DNA of 64,000 bases from Aureimonas sp. Leaf427 (GCF_001425485.1 NZ_LMQW01000043.1:269702-333701); one strand, 5' to 3'. Counted from the stretch's first letter, positions 18,903 to 29,453 are shown. Notes: a model not told the origin generated them from the sequence alone. Numbers and translations: made by a program.

Positions 18903-20231
18903 GTGCCCATCAGCTACGATCTCATCCTCAAGGGCGGCACCGTCGTCAACCAGGACGGCGAAGGCCTGCGCGACATCGGCATCCGCGCCGGTCAGATCGC
19001 GGCGATCGGCTCGCTGGACGCCGCCTCGGCCGGCGAGGTCGTTGACTGCCGGGGGCTGCACATCCTGCCCGGCGTGATCGACAGCCAGGTGCATTTCCGC
19101 GAGCCCGGCCCGACCCACAAGGAGGATCTCGAATCGGGATCGCGCGCGGCCGTGCTCGGCGGCGTCACGGCGGTCTTCGAGATGCCGAACACCGATCCGC
19201 TGACGACGAGTGAGGCCGCGCTCGCCGACAAGCTCGCCCGAGCCAAGGGGCGCATGCACTGCGACCACGCCTTCTGGGTGGGCGGCACGCGCGAGAATGC
19301 GGGCGATGTCGCCGACCTCGAGCGCCTGCCGGGGGCGGCCGGCATCAAGGTCTTCATGGGCTCCTCGACCGGCAGCCTCCTCGTGGAAGACGACGAGGGC
19401 GTGTCGGAGATCCTGAAGCGCACGCGCCGGCGCGCCGCCTTCCACTCGGAGGACGAGTTCCGCCTTCGCGAGCGGCTCGGCGAGCGCGTCGAGGGCGATC
19501 CGTCCTCCCATCCCGTCTGGCGCGACGCCGTGGCGGCGCTTCGCTGCACGGAGCGCCTCGTCTCGATCGCCGAACGGGTGCGCGCACGCATCCACGTTCT
19601 CCACATCTCGACGGCGGAGGAGATCGAGTTTCTCGGCCGGCACAAGGATCTCGTCACCGCCGAGGCGACGCCGCATCATCTGACGATGAGCGCGGCCGAC
19701 TACGCCCGGCTCGGCACGCTTCTGCAGATGAACCCGCCGGTGCGCGACGCGCATCATCGCGACGGGATCTGGCGGGGCGTGGCCGACGGCGTGATCGACG
19801 TTCTCGGCTCCGACCACGCGCCGCACACGCTGGAGGAGAAGGCCAAGCCCTATCCCCAGTCGCCCTCCGGCATGACGGGGGTTCAGACGCTCGTGCCGAT
19901 CATGCTCGACCATGTGGCGAACGGCCGTCTGTCGCTCGCCCGCTTCGTGGACCTCACCTCCGCCGGCCCGCAGCGCATCTTCGGCATCGCCGGCAAGGGC
20001 CGGATCGCGCGCGGCTACGACGCCGACTTCACCATCGTCGATCTCAAGCGCCGCGAGACGATCCGCAATGCCTGGATCGGCTCGAAGGCGCAATGGACGC
20101 CCTATGACGGCGTCGAGGTGACGGGCTGGCCGGTCGGCACGGTGGTGCGCGGGCAGCGGATCATGTGGGAGGGGGAGATCGTCGCGCCGGGCGAGGGGCA
20201 GCCGGTGCGTTTTTCGGAAGGGCTTGGCTGA
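18903..20231 (+). CDS. pyrC: Dihydroorotase
   Basis: A 442-residue amidohydrolase of the dihydroorotase/allantoinase group, forming dihydroorotate in pyrimidine synthesis. The metal motif is DSQVHFREPGPTHKED near residue 60, a second site is VLHISTAEE, and SDHAPHT is near residue 303. The GTG at 18903 is chosen because AAAGGA lies at the proper distance and the protein then starts VPISYDLILKGGTVV, as relatives do. Relatives of this size are annotated as dihydroorotase in Rhizobiales; allantoinase is a less likely alternative. It stands alone here, without pyrB. Confidence 0.85.
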   Translation: MPISYDLILKGGTVVNQDGEGLRDIGIRAGQIAAIGSLDAASAGEVVDCRGLHILPGVIDSQVHFREPGPTHKEDLESGSRAAVLGGVTAVFEMPNTDPLTTSEAALADKLARAKGRMHCDHAFWVGGTRENAGDVADLERLPGAAGIKVFMGSSTGSLLVEDDEGVSEILKRTRRRAAFHSEDEFRLRERLGERVEGDPSSHPVWRDAVAALRCTERLVSIAERVRARIHVLHISTAEEIEFLGRHKDLVTAEATPHHLTMSAADYARLGTLLQMNPPVRDAHHRDGIWRGVADGVIDVLGSDHAPHTLEEKAKPYPQSPSGMTGVQTLVPIMLDHVANGRLSLARFVDLTSAGPQRIFGIAGKGRIARGYDADFTIVDLKRRETIRNAWIGSKAQWTPYDGVEVTGWPVGTVVRGQRIMWEGEIVAPGEGQPVRFSEGLG

Positions 20232-20287
20232 AATAGGCCGGCCGGGATCGGAGCAACTGCTTCGAAGAGCGTTCGATGCGCGGGCCT

Positions 20288-21214
20288 TCAGTCGCCCGCG
20301 ACGAAGAACTGCAGCTTGCCGTCCGGCGAGATGCCCATGCGGTAGAAGTTGTAGGCGCCGAAGTTCAGCATTTCCTGATAGTCGCCGGCGGTCACGAGTT
20401 CGAAGAGCTCGACCTTCTGCGGCTTGGTCAGCTTGTCCACGGCAACCGCCGTGAAGTAGGGCCAGACGAAGATCTCGTTGTCGGAATCGGGCTCGTTGCG
20501 CACATGCCCGGCTTCCAGAACCTCCAGCATGATGGCGAGAAGCTCGACGCCTTCGCCGTCGCCGGAGGCCGATTTGAGGAACTGGATGGGATCGCCGCTC
20601 GCCTCGCCGAAGGAGAGGAGCGTGCCCTCCTCGCCGACCTGGATATAGGGCCGCAGCGCCTCGATATCGCCGGTCTTGGCGATGGCCATCAGGGTGTGAC
20701 GCAGATCGCGCACCGGCTTGGGCAGGCCTTCCTCGCCATAGACGATGACGGCGGGCGGACCTGCATCCTCTTCGTCGATCGTCTTGGCGATCGCGCCGGC
20801 CGGCACCGTCGACGGGTCGATCTCGCCGGTGGTCGGCGCCTCTGCGCCCTCGCCATCCGGAGCCTCGCCGTCGGGTGCGGCGTCGGGCGCTGCGGGTTCG
20901 GTACCCGGGGCGTTCTCGGGCGGTTGCGTGGCCGGGGCCGCCGGCGGCGTCGGCTGTGGCCCGGCATCCGCAGGAGCGGTTGGAGCGGCAACGGGCGGGT
21001 TGGCGACCGGCGCTGCGGGCGCCGCTGCCGGTTCCGGCGAAGCCGAGGGCGTGACCGTGCCGGCCAGCGGCGGCAGCGGAACGGAGACGATGCCTTCGCG
21101 CTGCTGCGCGACGCCGTCCTTGGTCACGATCTGCGAGAAGGCGTGAGCCGGCTGTGCCAGCAGGACGGCGAGGCCGAGGGCCCCGCAGAGCTTGGCAAGA
21201 TGGACGTCGATCAT
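20288..21214 (-). CDS. Secreted conserved hypothetical protein with Pro/Ala-rich linker
   Basis: A 308-residue protein. Residues 1-25 form a signal peptide ending QPAHAFS. Residues about 50-150 are a low-complexity Pro/Ala/Glu linker. The folded part is C-terminal (about 160-308) and includes RDLRHTLMAIAKTGDIEALRPYI, EIFVWPYF and AYNFYRMGISPDGKLQFFV. I recall similar unnamed proteins across Rhizobiales but no assigned function. The start at 21214 puts the signal peptide at the N-terminus; the longer frame adds a basic stretch that would spoil it. A small hypothetical gene lies just upstream on the same strand. Confidence 0.75.
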   Translation of the reverse strand: MIDVHLAKLCGALGLAVLLAQPAHAFSQIVTKDGVAQQREGIVSVPLPPLAGTVTPSASPEPAAAPAAPVANPPVAAPTAPADAGPQPTPPAAPATQPPENAPGTEPAAPDAAPDGEAPDGEGAEAPTTGEIDPSTVPAGAIAKTIDEEDAGPPAVIVYGEEGLPKPVRDLRHTLMAIAKTGDIEALRPYIQVGEEGTLLSFGEASGDPIQFLKSASGDGEGVELLAIMLEVLEAGHVRNEPDSDNEIFVWPYFTAVAVDKLTKPQKVELFELVTAGDYQEMLNFGAYNFYRMGISPDGKLQFFVAGD

Positions 21215-21248
21215 ACTCGTCTTCTTTCGCGCCCGCAAAACGGCGCGC

Positions 21249-21509
21249 CTATTGCAGGTTCCGGTCGGCGCGGAACTCGCCATATTCGATGCGCTCGCGC
21301 AGCCGGACGAGAAGCTCCAGGACCTCCTCCTCGCCGTGCAGGCGCACGAGCTCGGTCAGCGCCGTGGAAATGGCCGTTTCCGCCAGGATCTCGGCTTCGA
21401 TCCCGTCGGAGATGCCGTCGGCCCAAGCCTCGTGGTGATATTCGAACGCAACCTGCTTCTTCTCGGCTTCGATCATCGCGTCGAGTTCGGCGTTCTGCAA
21501 ATCGATCAT
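21249..21509 (-). CDS. Small acidic hypothetical protein
   Basis: An 86-residue, strongly acidic and helical protein (MIDLQNAELDAMIEAEKKQV at the start), with no recognised domain. The ATG at 21509 is preferred because GAGGGATCGGG precedes it; an in-frame GTG at 21542 would add 11 residues. It lies between two conserved hypothetical genes in the same direction. Function unknown. Confidence 0.6.
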   Translation of the reverse strand: MIDLQNAELDAMIEAEKKQVAFEYHHEAWADGISDGIEAEILAETAISTALTELVRLHGEEEVLELLVRLRERIEYGEFRADRNLQ

Positions 21510-21611
21510 CCCGATCCCTCTCATTGAGCCTTTCGGCTTCACCTGTCGTTAAGGTCCTACACGATCCTGCGGCAGGCTGGCGTCCGACTTTCGCTGATCC
21601 TTAGCGAAGCG

Positions 21612-22118
21612 TTAATTTCCGTAGCGGGTGCCGATTTCCCGGCTGAGTGTTGCGCCTTCGGCCTGATATCGCGAGACGGCGAGGCGCGCGGCGGGCGTGC
21701 ATTGGCGATAGGTCGACTCGAAGGAGCGATAGCCGCTGTTGAAGCTGGCGATCAGGATCTTGCGGTCCGCCTCGTTCGGCGCCTGGGCATCCAGCAGCTC
21801 GTTCATCTTCTGCCGCCACACCGCCGCGCCGGGATCGCCGCAGAGCGTGCGCAGGAAATGCACGGAGCCGAGGATCGAGGAGAGACGCCCGAGCGGCTTC
21901 ATGAAGCTCGCATTCGAGGGCGCGGTCGCGGCCGGCTTCTCCTCGGCTTTCTCTGCGTCCTTCGCCTTGTCCTTGGCCGAGGATTTTGCCGGCGCTTCGG
22001 CCGCGGGCACGTCCGGAGACGAAGGCGGCTCCTGCGCCGAAACCGGTCCGCCCGCGACCAGGGCAGCCGCCAGGAGCAGCGCCGGTACGAGGCTGGAAAC
22101 GGATCGACGTTCGGTCAT
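21612..22118 (-). CDS. TIGR02301 family secreted protein
   Basis: A 168-residue protein with a signal peptide (residues 1-29, cut near PVSAQ). A Lys/Glu/Ala-rich linker follows, then the family core from about residue 75: LSSILGSVHFLRTLCGDPG, a cysteine in the core, and FNSGYRSFESTYRQCTP. The TIGR02301 family is limited to Rhizobiales and relatives and has no known function. It lies upstream of the small acidic gene and downstream of a Nudix gene on the same strand. Confidence 0.85.
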   Translation of the reverse strand: MTERRSVSSLVPALLLAAALVAGGPVSAQEPPSSPDVPAAEAPAKSSAKDKAKDAEKAEEKPAATAPSNASFMKPLGRLSSILGSVHFLRTLCGDPGAAVWRQKMNELLDAQAPNEADRKILIASFNSGYRSFESTYRQCTPAARLAVSRYQAEGATLSREIGTRYGN

Positions 22119-22227
22119 GACCGTCGATCTGCAGCCTCCTTAAGGCTTTTGCAAGGAATGCGAAAAAGGCCGTCGGAATTCATCCCGCACTGCGCCATTC
22201 GCGCCACATGAGAGACGAGCGAACGGC

Positions 22228-22686
22228 TCAGAGGCCCAGGAGATGCGAGCGGTGCGCCGAGGCGACGATCTCGACGAGGCCGCCGGTCAGAAGGCCTTCG
22301 CTCTCCATCGCGGCCAAGTGCGCGACCTCGTGGAAGACGGCGGCGCGCGCATCGTCTCCGGCTTCCGGCTCGATGCCGACGGGAAGCTCCTGCGCAGCGC
22401 GGTGAACCGCGATCACAGCGTGGATGCCGGCTTCCGCCTCGATCGCCTCGTGGATGCAGTAGAAGGCGTAACGCGGCAGCGCGATGCCGGTCTCTTCCTC
22501 GACCTCGCGGCGCACGGCGGCCTCCAGGCGCTCGCCGAAGCGCACGCGCCCGCCCGGAAGGCTCCACAAGCCCTGGAAGGGCGGGTTGGCGCGCTGGACG
22601 AGCAGCACCTTCCGCGCGCGAAAGATGCAGGCGGATACGCCGAGGACGGGCGGCTTGGTGTCGGCCAGAGGCGCAGCGCTGATCAT
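22228..22686 (-). CDS. NUDIX hydrolase
   Basis: A 152-residue Nudix protein with a full box: [20 protein letters not shown], then TGI, matching GX5EX7REUXEEXGU. It is probably an ADP-ribose or nucleotide pyrophosphohydrolase; relatives beside TIGR02301 proteins are annotated only as NUDIX hydrolases. The ATG at 22686 ([20 protein letters not shown]) is used; a TTG at 22722 would add 12 residues. Unlike nadQ, the box is intact, so hydrolysis is expected. Confidence 0.85.
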   Translation of the reverse strand: MISAAPLADTKPPVLGVSACIFRARKVLLVQRANPPFQGLWSLPGGRVRFGERLEAAVRREVEEETGIALPRYAFYCIHEAIEAEAGIHAVIAVHRAAQELPVGIEPEAGDDARAAVFHEVAHLAAMESEGLLTGGLVEIVASAHRSHLLGL

Positions 22687-22770
22687 GAAACGGCAGTTAA
22701 ACGCCGGGGCGCGATCCGGCAAGAGCCTTGCGGCTTGACGGCGCGGGCGCCTTGAGGCTCAACCCCTTCC

Positions 22771-23523
22771 ATGTGCGGACGTTTCACACTGACCGCGACA
22801 CCTCGGGAGGTCGCCGAGTTCCTCGATCTCGACGAGCTCGACGGTTTTCCGCCGCGCTACAACATCGCGCCGACCCAGCCGATTCTCGTGGTGCTCGGCG
22901 GTCGCGACGCACGCCCGGAGGCGATGACCGAGGGGCGCGAGGGGCGGCTCGTGCGCTGGGGTTTCCTGCCCGGCTGGCTGAAGGATGCCAAGGGCTTTCC
23001 GCTGACCTTCAACGCACGATCCGAGACGGCGGCGGAAAAGCCGAGCTTTCGCGGCGCGATGCGCCATCGCCGGTGTCTCGTGCCGGCCAGCGGCTTCTAC
23101 GAATGGCGGCGCGACGGCAAGGGCACGAAGGGCCAGCCCTATTTCATCCGCCCGAGATCGCGGGGGCCGATCGTCTTCGCCGGGATCGTGGAGACATGGC
23201 ACGCGCCCGACGGATCGGAGATCGACACGGCTGCGATCCTCACGACCTCGGCCAATGCGACGCTGTCGCCGATCCACGAGCGGATGCCGGTCGTCATTCA
23301 GCCCGACGAGATCGCGCGATGGCTGAACTGCCGTGCCTTCGAGCCCCGGGAGGTCGCCGATCTCCTGATGCCGGCGGCCGACGACCTCTTCGAAGCGGTC
23401 GCTGTGTCGGATCGTGTGAACAAGGTGGCCCATGTCGGCCCCGATCTCCAGCAGCCCGTCGAGGGCGCGGATCGGGTGGCGGAGGCGAAGCCGGACGGGC
23501 CGGCGCAGGGCAGCCTCTTCTAG
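22771..23523 (+). CDS. yedK: SOS response-associated peptidase (SRAP/YedK, HMCES-like)
   Basis: A 250-residue SRAP-domain protein that forms a covalent thiazolidine link to abasic sites in single-stranded DNA. Cys2 (MCGRFT) is the reactive residue after removal of Met1. The family Asn (Asn31 in YNIAPTQ), catalytic Glu111 in ASGFYEWR and His169 in PIHERMP are all present, so it should be active. It is divergent from the Nudix gene by 84 bp. I see no clear LexA box upstream. Confidence 0.92.
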   Translation: MCGRFTLTATPREVAEFLDLDELDGFPPRYNIAPTQPILVVLGGRDARPEAMTEGREGRLVRWGFLPGWLKDAKGFPLTFNARSETAAEKPSFRGAMRHRRCLVPASGFYEWRRDGKGTKGQPYFIRPRSRGPIVFAGIVETWHAPDGSEIDTAAILTTSANATLSPIHERMPVVIQPDEIARWLNCRAFEPREVADLLMPAADDLFEAVAVSDRVNKVAHVGPDLQQPVEGADRVAEAKPDGPAQGSLF

Positions 23524-23660
23524 CGGGTGTTTGCAGACTGTGGTCGCCTCGGCTGAGAGCGTATGTCGCCGGGCTCGACGCCGGGCGCTGTCGTTCTGGG
23601 ATCGGCGGCATGGCCGGCGTGCGATGAACGCCGGCGTCACCCTGGCGGGCGAGGCCCGTT

Positions 23661-23730
23661 TCCGATCGGACCGATGCCATCGGTCGGACCGATGTGATCA
23701 GTCGGACTGATGGCTATCAGTCGGAATAGC
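23661..23730. repeat. Array of 18-19 bp palindromic units with covarying arms
   Basis: Two perfect palindromes, ATCGGTCGGACCGAT (23679-23693) and ATCAGTCGGACTGAT (23697-23711), lie 18 bp apart. A third, partial unit starts 19 bp later at 23716, and an 11-bp relative (ATCGGACCGAT) lies at 23665-23675. Between the two full units the arms change together (G to A on one side, C to T on the other), so pairing is kept. Confidence 0.8.
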
Positions 23731-23908
23731 CGACGGCGCGCATCTGCTCGGAAGCCTGCTGCTGCATCTGCTGCTGTTTGTGCTTGCCGCGGAAGGCCTG
23801 GTTGGCCGCATTGATGGCGGCGATGCCGATCTCGCCATACTGGGCGAGGAGATTGACGTCCTGCTCGCGTTCGCTCTTCGAACGAAACTTCACTACGGTC
23901 TGGTTCAT
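23717..23908 (-). CDS. Small hypothetical protein
   Basis: A 63-residue protein, MNQTVVKFRSKSEREQDVNL at the start, with a Gln/Lys-rich tail (HKQQQMQQQASEQMRA). The ATG at 23908 has GGAAAG eight bases upstream on its strand, which supports translation. There is no membrane segment and no recognised domain. Its stop codon sits inside the palindrome array, so the array would be the start of its 3' untranslated region. Confidence 0.6.
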   Translation of the reverse strand: MNQTVVKFRSKSEREQDVNLLAQYGEIGIAAINAANQAFRGKHKQQQMQQQASEQMRAVGYSD

Positions 23909-24195
23909 GTCACTTTCCAAGGGTTCGGCCGCTTCGGGCTCGTGCAGCCCCTAGAGCGGCTGCGATTGAGACAGTTTAGAGGCGAATGATAACCGAACCT
24001 TAAACACGAATTCTTACCGGACGACTTGAAGGCGTTAAGTGGCGACGCCGCAACAGGGATTCCCGTGGCCGAGCGGTTGGCGCGGGCGGCGCGCGCTTCG
24101 CGAGGTTGCCCATCCCGGCGGGAGTCTCTATCGCGGCTGCGGGCGGAGCCTTATCGACGGCGCCGCCCGCATGAAACCAGAGCCGGGAACGGGCG

Positions 24196-25800
24196 ATGAG
24201 CGACGATGGCGTCCGGGGCTTGCGCCTCACCAATACGATGACCCGCACGAAGGAAACGCTGCGGCCGATCGACTGGCGGCCGGAGAGCGGCGTGCCGGAG
24301 GCCGAGCGGCAGGTGCGCCTCTATGTCTGCGGTCCGACGGTCTACGACTTCGCCCATATCGGCAATGCGCGTCCGGTCATCGTCTTCGACGTGCTCTTCC
24401 GGCTGCTCCGTCATCTCTACGGGGCGGACCACGTCACCTATGCGCGCAACATCACGGATGTCGACGACAAGATCAACGCGCGGGCGGCCCGCGACTTTCC
24501 GGACTTGCCGCTGAACGAGGCGATCCGCCGCGTCACGGAGGGGACGGCCGCGCAGTTCCATCGCGACGTCTCGGCGCTCGGCGCCCTGCCGCCGAGCTTC
24601 GAGCCGCGCGCCACCGATTTCGTTGCGCCGCGCGGCGACGGCAAGCCGGACATGATCTCGATGATCGAACGGCTGATCGCCCGCGGCCATGCCTATGTCG
24701 CGGCGGGGGAGGTGCTCTTCGACGTCACGTCCATGGCTGATTACGGCCGTCTTTCGAACCGCCGGCTGGACGAGCAGCAGGCCGGCGCCCGCATCGCGGT
24801 GGACGCGCACAAGCGCAATCCCGGCGACTTCGTGCTCTGGAAGCTCTCCGATGCGGAGGAGCCCGGCTGGGACAGCCCCTGGGGCCGCGGCCGGCCGGGC
24901 TGGCATATCGAATGCTCCGTGATGAGCGAGGCCTATCTCGGCGAGACCTTCGACATCCACGGCGGCGGCCTCGACCTGATTTTCCCTCACCACGAGAACG
25001 AGATCGCCCAGTCCCGCTGCGCCCACGGCACCGAGACGATGGCCGAGATCTGGATGCACAACGGCTTCCTCCAGGTCGAGGGGAAGAAGATGTCGAAGTC
25101 GGACGGCAACTTCGTCACGATCGACGAATTGTTGAGCACGACCAAGTTCGGCGGCCGTCCATGGCCGGGCGAGGTTCTGCGCCTCGCCATGCTGATGACC
25201 CACTATCGCGAGCCGATCGACTTCTCGGTCCGGCGGCTGGAGGAGGCGGCTGCGAAATCGGCGGCATGGGCGGCTTTGGTCGGCGATCTGGCTCTGCACA
25301 GTTTCGAACTCGTTCCGAGTTCCGAGATCGTTGCAGCCCTCAGCGACGATCTCGACTTCGCTTCGGTCATGTTCGAGTTGAACAAGCTCGAAGGCGAGAT
25401 CCGCTCCGGTCACAAGCCGGCCGAGACGCTGGCCGCGAACCTTTACTTTCTCGGAATCGGGCCATGGCAGAGCGTCATCGCATCTGAGGTCAGTCCAACG
25501 TCTCACGAGATCGACGGGGAAGCGGCTCGCATGGCCGAGGTCGAAGGCGGATCGGACGGAGTTCCTTATGTTCCCGTTTCGAAGCCGACGCTCAAGGAAC
25601 TGGCAGCGGCGAAGCTGTTGGGCCTCGATACGACCGCGATCCGCGAAACGGTGATGGCTCGCAAGAACCTCATGGCCGCGAAAAACTTCGCCGAGGCCGA
25701 CCGCCTTCGCGACGAACTCTTGGCGCAGGGCATCCAGCTCAAGGACGGCAAGGACCCGGCCACCGGCGAGCGCGTCACGACCTGGGAGATCAAGCGCTAA
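24196..25800 (+). CDS. cysS: Cysteinyl-tRNA synthetase
   Basis: A 534-residue class I synthetase charging tRNA-Cys. The HIGH motif is HIGNARP near residue 53, after the zinc Cys in YVCGPTVYD. The KMSKS motif is KMSKSDGN near residue 297. The N-terminal stretch and 24196 start resemble those of Rhizobiales CysRS; an ATG at 24238 is a shorter alternative. The region from about residue 355 to 490 is less typical of the family than the catalytic core. A TA operator begins 17 bp after the stop. Confidence 0.95.
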   Translation: MSDDGVRGLRLTNTMTRTKETLRPIDWRPESGVPEAERQVRLYVCGPTVYDFAHIGNARPVIVFDVLFRLLRHLYGADHVTYARNITDVDDKINARAARDFPDLPLNEAIRRVTEGTAAQFHRDVSALGALPPSFEPRATDFVAPRGDGKPDMISMIERLIARGHAYVAAGEVLFDVTSMADYGRLSNRRLDEQQAGARIAVDAHKRNPGDFVLWKLSDAEEPGWDSPWGRGRPGWHIECSVMSEAYLGETFDIHGGGLDLIFPHHENEIAQSRCAHGTETMAEIWMHNGFLQVEGKKMSKSDGNFVTIDELLSTTKFGGRPWPGEVLRLAMLMTHYREPIDFSVRRLEEAAAKSAAWAALVGDLALHSFELVPSSEIVAALSDDLDFASVMFELNKLEGEIRSGHKPAETLAANLYFLGIGPWQSVIASEVSPTSHEIDGEAARMAEVEGGSDGVPYVPVSKPTLKELAAAKLLGLDTTAIRETVMARKNLMAAKNFAEADRLRDELLAQGIQLKDGKDPATGERVTTWEIKR

Positions 25801-25816
25801 GCTTGCGAGTAGCGTC

Positions 25817-25851
25817 CCCCTCGACTAAGTTGGGTGAACTAAGTCGAGGGG
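25817..25851 (+). promoter_or_regulatory. Long inverted repeat operator of the Phd/PIN TA pair
   Basis: CCCCTCGACT (25817-25826) pairs with AGTCGAGGGG (25842-25851), and AGTT (25828-25831) with AACT (25837-25840), with one A-A mismatch and a GGGTG loop. The right arm contains the likely ribosome site of the antitoxin (start at 25858). Type II antitoxins normally bind such repeats to repress their own operon; a transcript hairpin could also mask translation. Confidence 0.7.
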
Positions 25852-25857
25852 TGCCCC

Positions 25858-26154
25858 ATGCGCACGGTGAACATGCACGAGGCGAAGACGCATCTGTCGC
25901 GTCTCGTCGAAGAGGCGGCGGGCGGCGAGGCTTTTGTGATCGCCAAGGCCGGCAAGCCGATGGTGAAGGTCGTGCCGCTGGAGCCCGAGGTGCCCAGGAA
26001 GCAGCAGCGCCTCGGATTCATGAAGGGCCAGTTCAAGGTTCCCGCCGATTTTGACACCATGTATGCCGACGAGATTTGCCGGATGTTCGAAGGCGAGGAC
26101 ACCAACGAGACCCCCGCCGACGACGCTTCAAATGCAGGCGACCGCCAAAGGTGA
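25858..26154 (+). CDS. Phd/YefM-type antitoxin
   Basis: A 98-residue antitoxin. The N-terminal Phd/YefM DNA-binding fold is clear: MRTVNMHEAKTHLSRLVEE, then GEAFVIAKAGKPMVKVVPL. The C-terminal part (about 50-98) is the toxin-neutralising region and is acidic. Its stop overlaps the GTG start of the PIN toxin by GTGA. It probably represses the operon through the inverted repeat at 25817-25851. Confidence 0.9.
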   Translation: MRTVNMHEAKTHLSRLVEEAAGGEAFVIAKAGKPMVKVVPLEPEVPRKQQRLGFMKGQFKVPADFDTMYADEICRMFEGEDTNETPADDASNAGDRQR

Positions 26155-26537
26155 GGTTCCTTGTCGATACGCATCTTCTGATATGGGCCGCCGAGCGAGC
26201 TGAACTGCTATCGCCGCGCGCGCAGGCCGCGATGGAGGACGAGGCGAATGAACTCGTCTTCAGCGTCGTCAGCCTCTGGGAGTTCGTCGTCAAGAAGGGT
26301 ACGGGTCGTTCCGGCTTTCGAGGCGAGGCGAGCGATCTGAGGCGGGGCCTTCTGGAGAACGGCTATGCCGAACTGACCGTGTCGGCCGCGCATGTGCTTG
26401 CGGTCGGCACTCTGCCCTTCGTGCACTACGATCCGTTCGATCGGCTTCTCATCGCCCAAGCCCGCGTCGAGGGTCTGACCTTCCTCACCGCCGACGCCGC
26501 CGTCGCGCGGTATCCCGGCGCGATCCTGCGCGTCTGA
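26151..26537 (+). CDS. PIN-domain toxin (VapC-like, COG3744 group)
   Basis: A 128-residue PIN ribonuclease. Acidic site residues are seen in FLVDTHLLIWAAE (Asp near residue 6), VVSLWEFVVKK (Glu near residue 43) and HYDPFDRLLIAQA (Asp near residues 90-93), with LTADAAVARY near the end. Members paired with Phd-type antitoxins are typically tRNA- or RNA-cleaving toxins, but the target is unknown. The start is a GTG at 26151 overlapping the antitoxin stop. Confidence 0.9.
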   Translation: MRFLVDTHLLIWAAERAELLSPRAQAAMEDEANELVFSVVSLWEFVVKKGTGRSGFRGEASDLRRGLLENGYAELTVSAAHVLAVGTLPFVHYDPFDRLLIAQARVEGLTFLTADAAVARYPGAILRV

Positions 26538-26552
26538 CCCGTTCGGAACTTC

Positions 26553-27524
26553 ATGGTCGAGCCGCCGAAACCCTATCCGCCGATCGAACCCTACAAGATG
26601 GACCGCCTCGACGTCGGCGACGGCCACACGCTCTATTACGAGCTGTGCGGCAATCCCGAGGGGCGTCCGGTCGTGTTCCTGCATGGCGGGCCGGGCAGCG
26701 GCTTCGGCTCGCATCACCGTCGGCTGTTCGACCCCAAGCGCTATCACATCCTGCTCTTCGACCAGCGCGGCGCGGGCCGCTCCATGCCGCAGGGCGAGCT
26801 GGAAGCGAACACGACCTGGCATCTCGTGGCCGATCTCGAACGCCTGCGCCTGATGATGGGCGTGGAACGCTGGATGCTCTTCGGCGGCTCATGGGGCGCG
26901 ACGCTGGCGCTCGCCTATGCCGAGACGCATCCCGAGCGCGTGACGGCCATGGTGCTGCGCGGCGTCTTTTCCGGCCGGCGCTCGGAACTCGACTGGTTCT
27001 TCCGCGACGGCGCCAACCGGCTCTTTCCCGAACTTTGGGAGGCGTTTCTGGGTCCCCTCGACGCGGCCGAGCGCCACGAGCCCCTGCAGGCCTATCGCCT
27101 CCGGCTGACGAGCCCGGACGCGCAGGTGCGCTCGGAGGCGGCGGGCGCCTGGGCGGCCTGGGAGGGCGGCACGGTCATGCTGCGCCGGGATGCGGGGATC
27201 GGGCCCGCCGCGCCGCCGCGCAAGCCGGCCCCGGCCGGCGAATCCACCATCGCCTTCGCGCGGATCGAGAACCATTACTTCATCCACGACCTCTGGCTGG
27301 AGGAGGGCCAGCTCCTGCGCGATGCCGGACGCCTGGCCGGAATTCCCGGCGTGATCGTGCAGGGACGTTACGACGTGGTGACGCCGGCGGCCACCGGCTA
27401 CGCGCTGCACAAGGCCTGGCCGGGCTCCGAGCACCGGATGGTGGAGGGCGCGGGCCACGCCTTTTCCGAGCCGGGCATCCTCGCCGAACTCCTGGCCGCG
27501 ACCGGGCGTTTCGCCGACGAGTGA
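26553..27524 (+). CDS. pip: Prolyl aminopeptidase (copy 1)
   Basis: A 323-residue alpha/beta hydrolase that releases N-terminal proline from peptides. The oxyanion motif HGGPGSG, the DQRGAGRS motif near residue 70, nucleophile Ser113 in GGSWG, Asp in GRYDVVTP and His in GAGHAFSEPG are all present. The enzyme should be active. It starts 15 bp after the PIN toxin stop. A related copy is encoded at 28039 with a GFA gene between, suggesting duplication. Confidence 0.93.
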   Translation: MVEPPKPYPPIEPYKMDRLDVGDGHTLYYELCGNPEGRPVVFLHGGPGSGFGSHHRRLFDPKRYHILLFDQRGAGRSMPQGELEANTTWHLVADLERLRLMMGVERWMLFGGSWGATLALAYAETHPERVTAMVLRGVFSGRRSELDWFFRDGANRLFPELWEAFLGPLDAAERHEPLQAYRLRLTSPDAQVRSEAAGAWAAWEGGTVMLRRDAGIGPAAPPRKPAPAGESTIAFARIENHYFIHDLWLEEGQLLRDAGRLAGIPGVIVQGRYDVVTPAATGYALHKAWPGSEHRMVEGAGHAFSEPGILAELLAATGRFADE

Positions 27525-27544
27525 ACCAGGGAAGGATCGATCCG

Positions 27545-28992
<1,448 letters not shown>

Positions 28993-29123
28993 CCTGGGGC
29001 AAAGGATCGGCCGATCCAAGCCGAAACGTCACGGCGGCAATTGCTGCACGTTCGACCGGCATCGCCCGGATCGGGCCCCGTCCTCGGGGCCGGAGCGTGC
29101 TCGTACCGAGGACGTCCGCGTGC

Positions 29124-29170
29124 TACATTTTCGTTCGGTCGGCGCATCGTTCCGGCCTTCGGAAGGAACG
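29124..29170 (+). promoter_or_regulatory. Candidate promoter/operator of DUF433-DUF5615 pair
   Basis: TACATT at 29124-29129 with TG one base upstream looks like an extended -10 box. CGTTCC (29148-29153) and GGAACG (29165-29170) form an inverted repeat that covers the ribosome site of the gene starting at 29172, and could be an autoregulatory operator. Confidence 0.4.
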
Positions 29171-29171
29171 A

Positions 29172-29444
29172 ATGATGGTCACTCTTGCCAGAAAGCCGAA
29201 GGTTGCCTCTCGGATCGTCCGCGACTCCTCCGTCATGAGCGGCTCTCCGGTCGTCAAAGGAACCCGCGTTCCTGCGATGACGATCGTCGCCTATCTGAGA
29301 GCGGGACGTTCCGACGAGGAAATCTTCGAGGACTATCCCACCTTGCCTGTCGACGGGATCAAAGCCGTTCGCGAATGGGCCGAACTCGAACTGGGCGAGA
29401 GCTTGGTGGAGACGAGGGAACCGTCCCGAAGGGTCGCGGGCTGA
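29172..29444 (+). CDS. DUF433 antitoxin-like protein
   Basis: A 90-residue DUF433 protein with the winged-helix core SPVVKGTRVPAMTIVAYLRAG, then SDEEIFEDYPTLPVDGIKAV. DUF433 proteins are commonly encoded immediately before DUF5615 PIN-like proteins and act as the presumed antitoxin. The ATG at 29172 (a second ATG follows directly) is preceded by GGAAGGAACG. The partner gene starts 9 bp after the stop. Confidence 0.87.
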   Translation: MMVTLARKPKVASRIVRDSSVMSGSPVVKGTRVPAMTIVAYLRAGRSDEEIFEDYPTLPVDGIKAVREWAELELGESLVETREPSRRVAG

Positions 29445-29453
29445 CCGCTTCGG

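Noticed and set aside
24000..24014. CtrA-like site TTAA-N7-TTCT (also TTAG-N7-TTAA at 21601-21615)
   Set aside because: Each has one mismatch from TTAA-N7-TTAA and such near matches are common; the second runs into the stop codon of a gene.
24060..24140. tRNA-like stretch GTGGCCGAGCGGTTG before cysS
   Set aside because: It resembles the D-arm of serine/leucine tRNAs, but no acceptor stem, anticodon loop or T-arm follows.
29052..29096. GGCCCC/GGGGCC hairpin before the DUF433 gene
   Set aside because: Only six GC pairs and no T run; expected by chance at this GC content.
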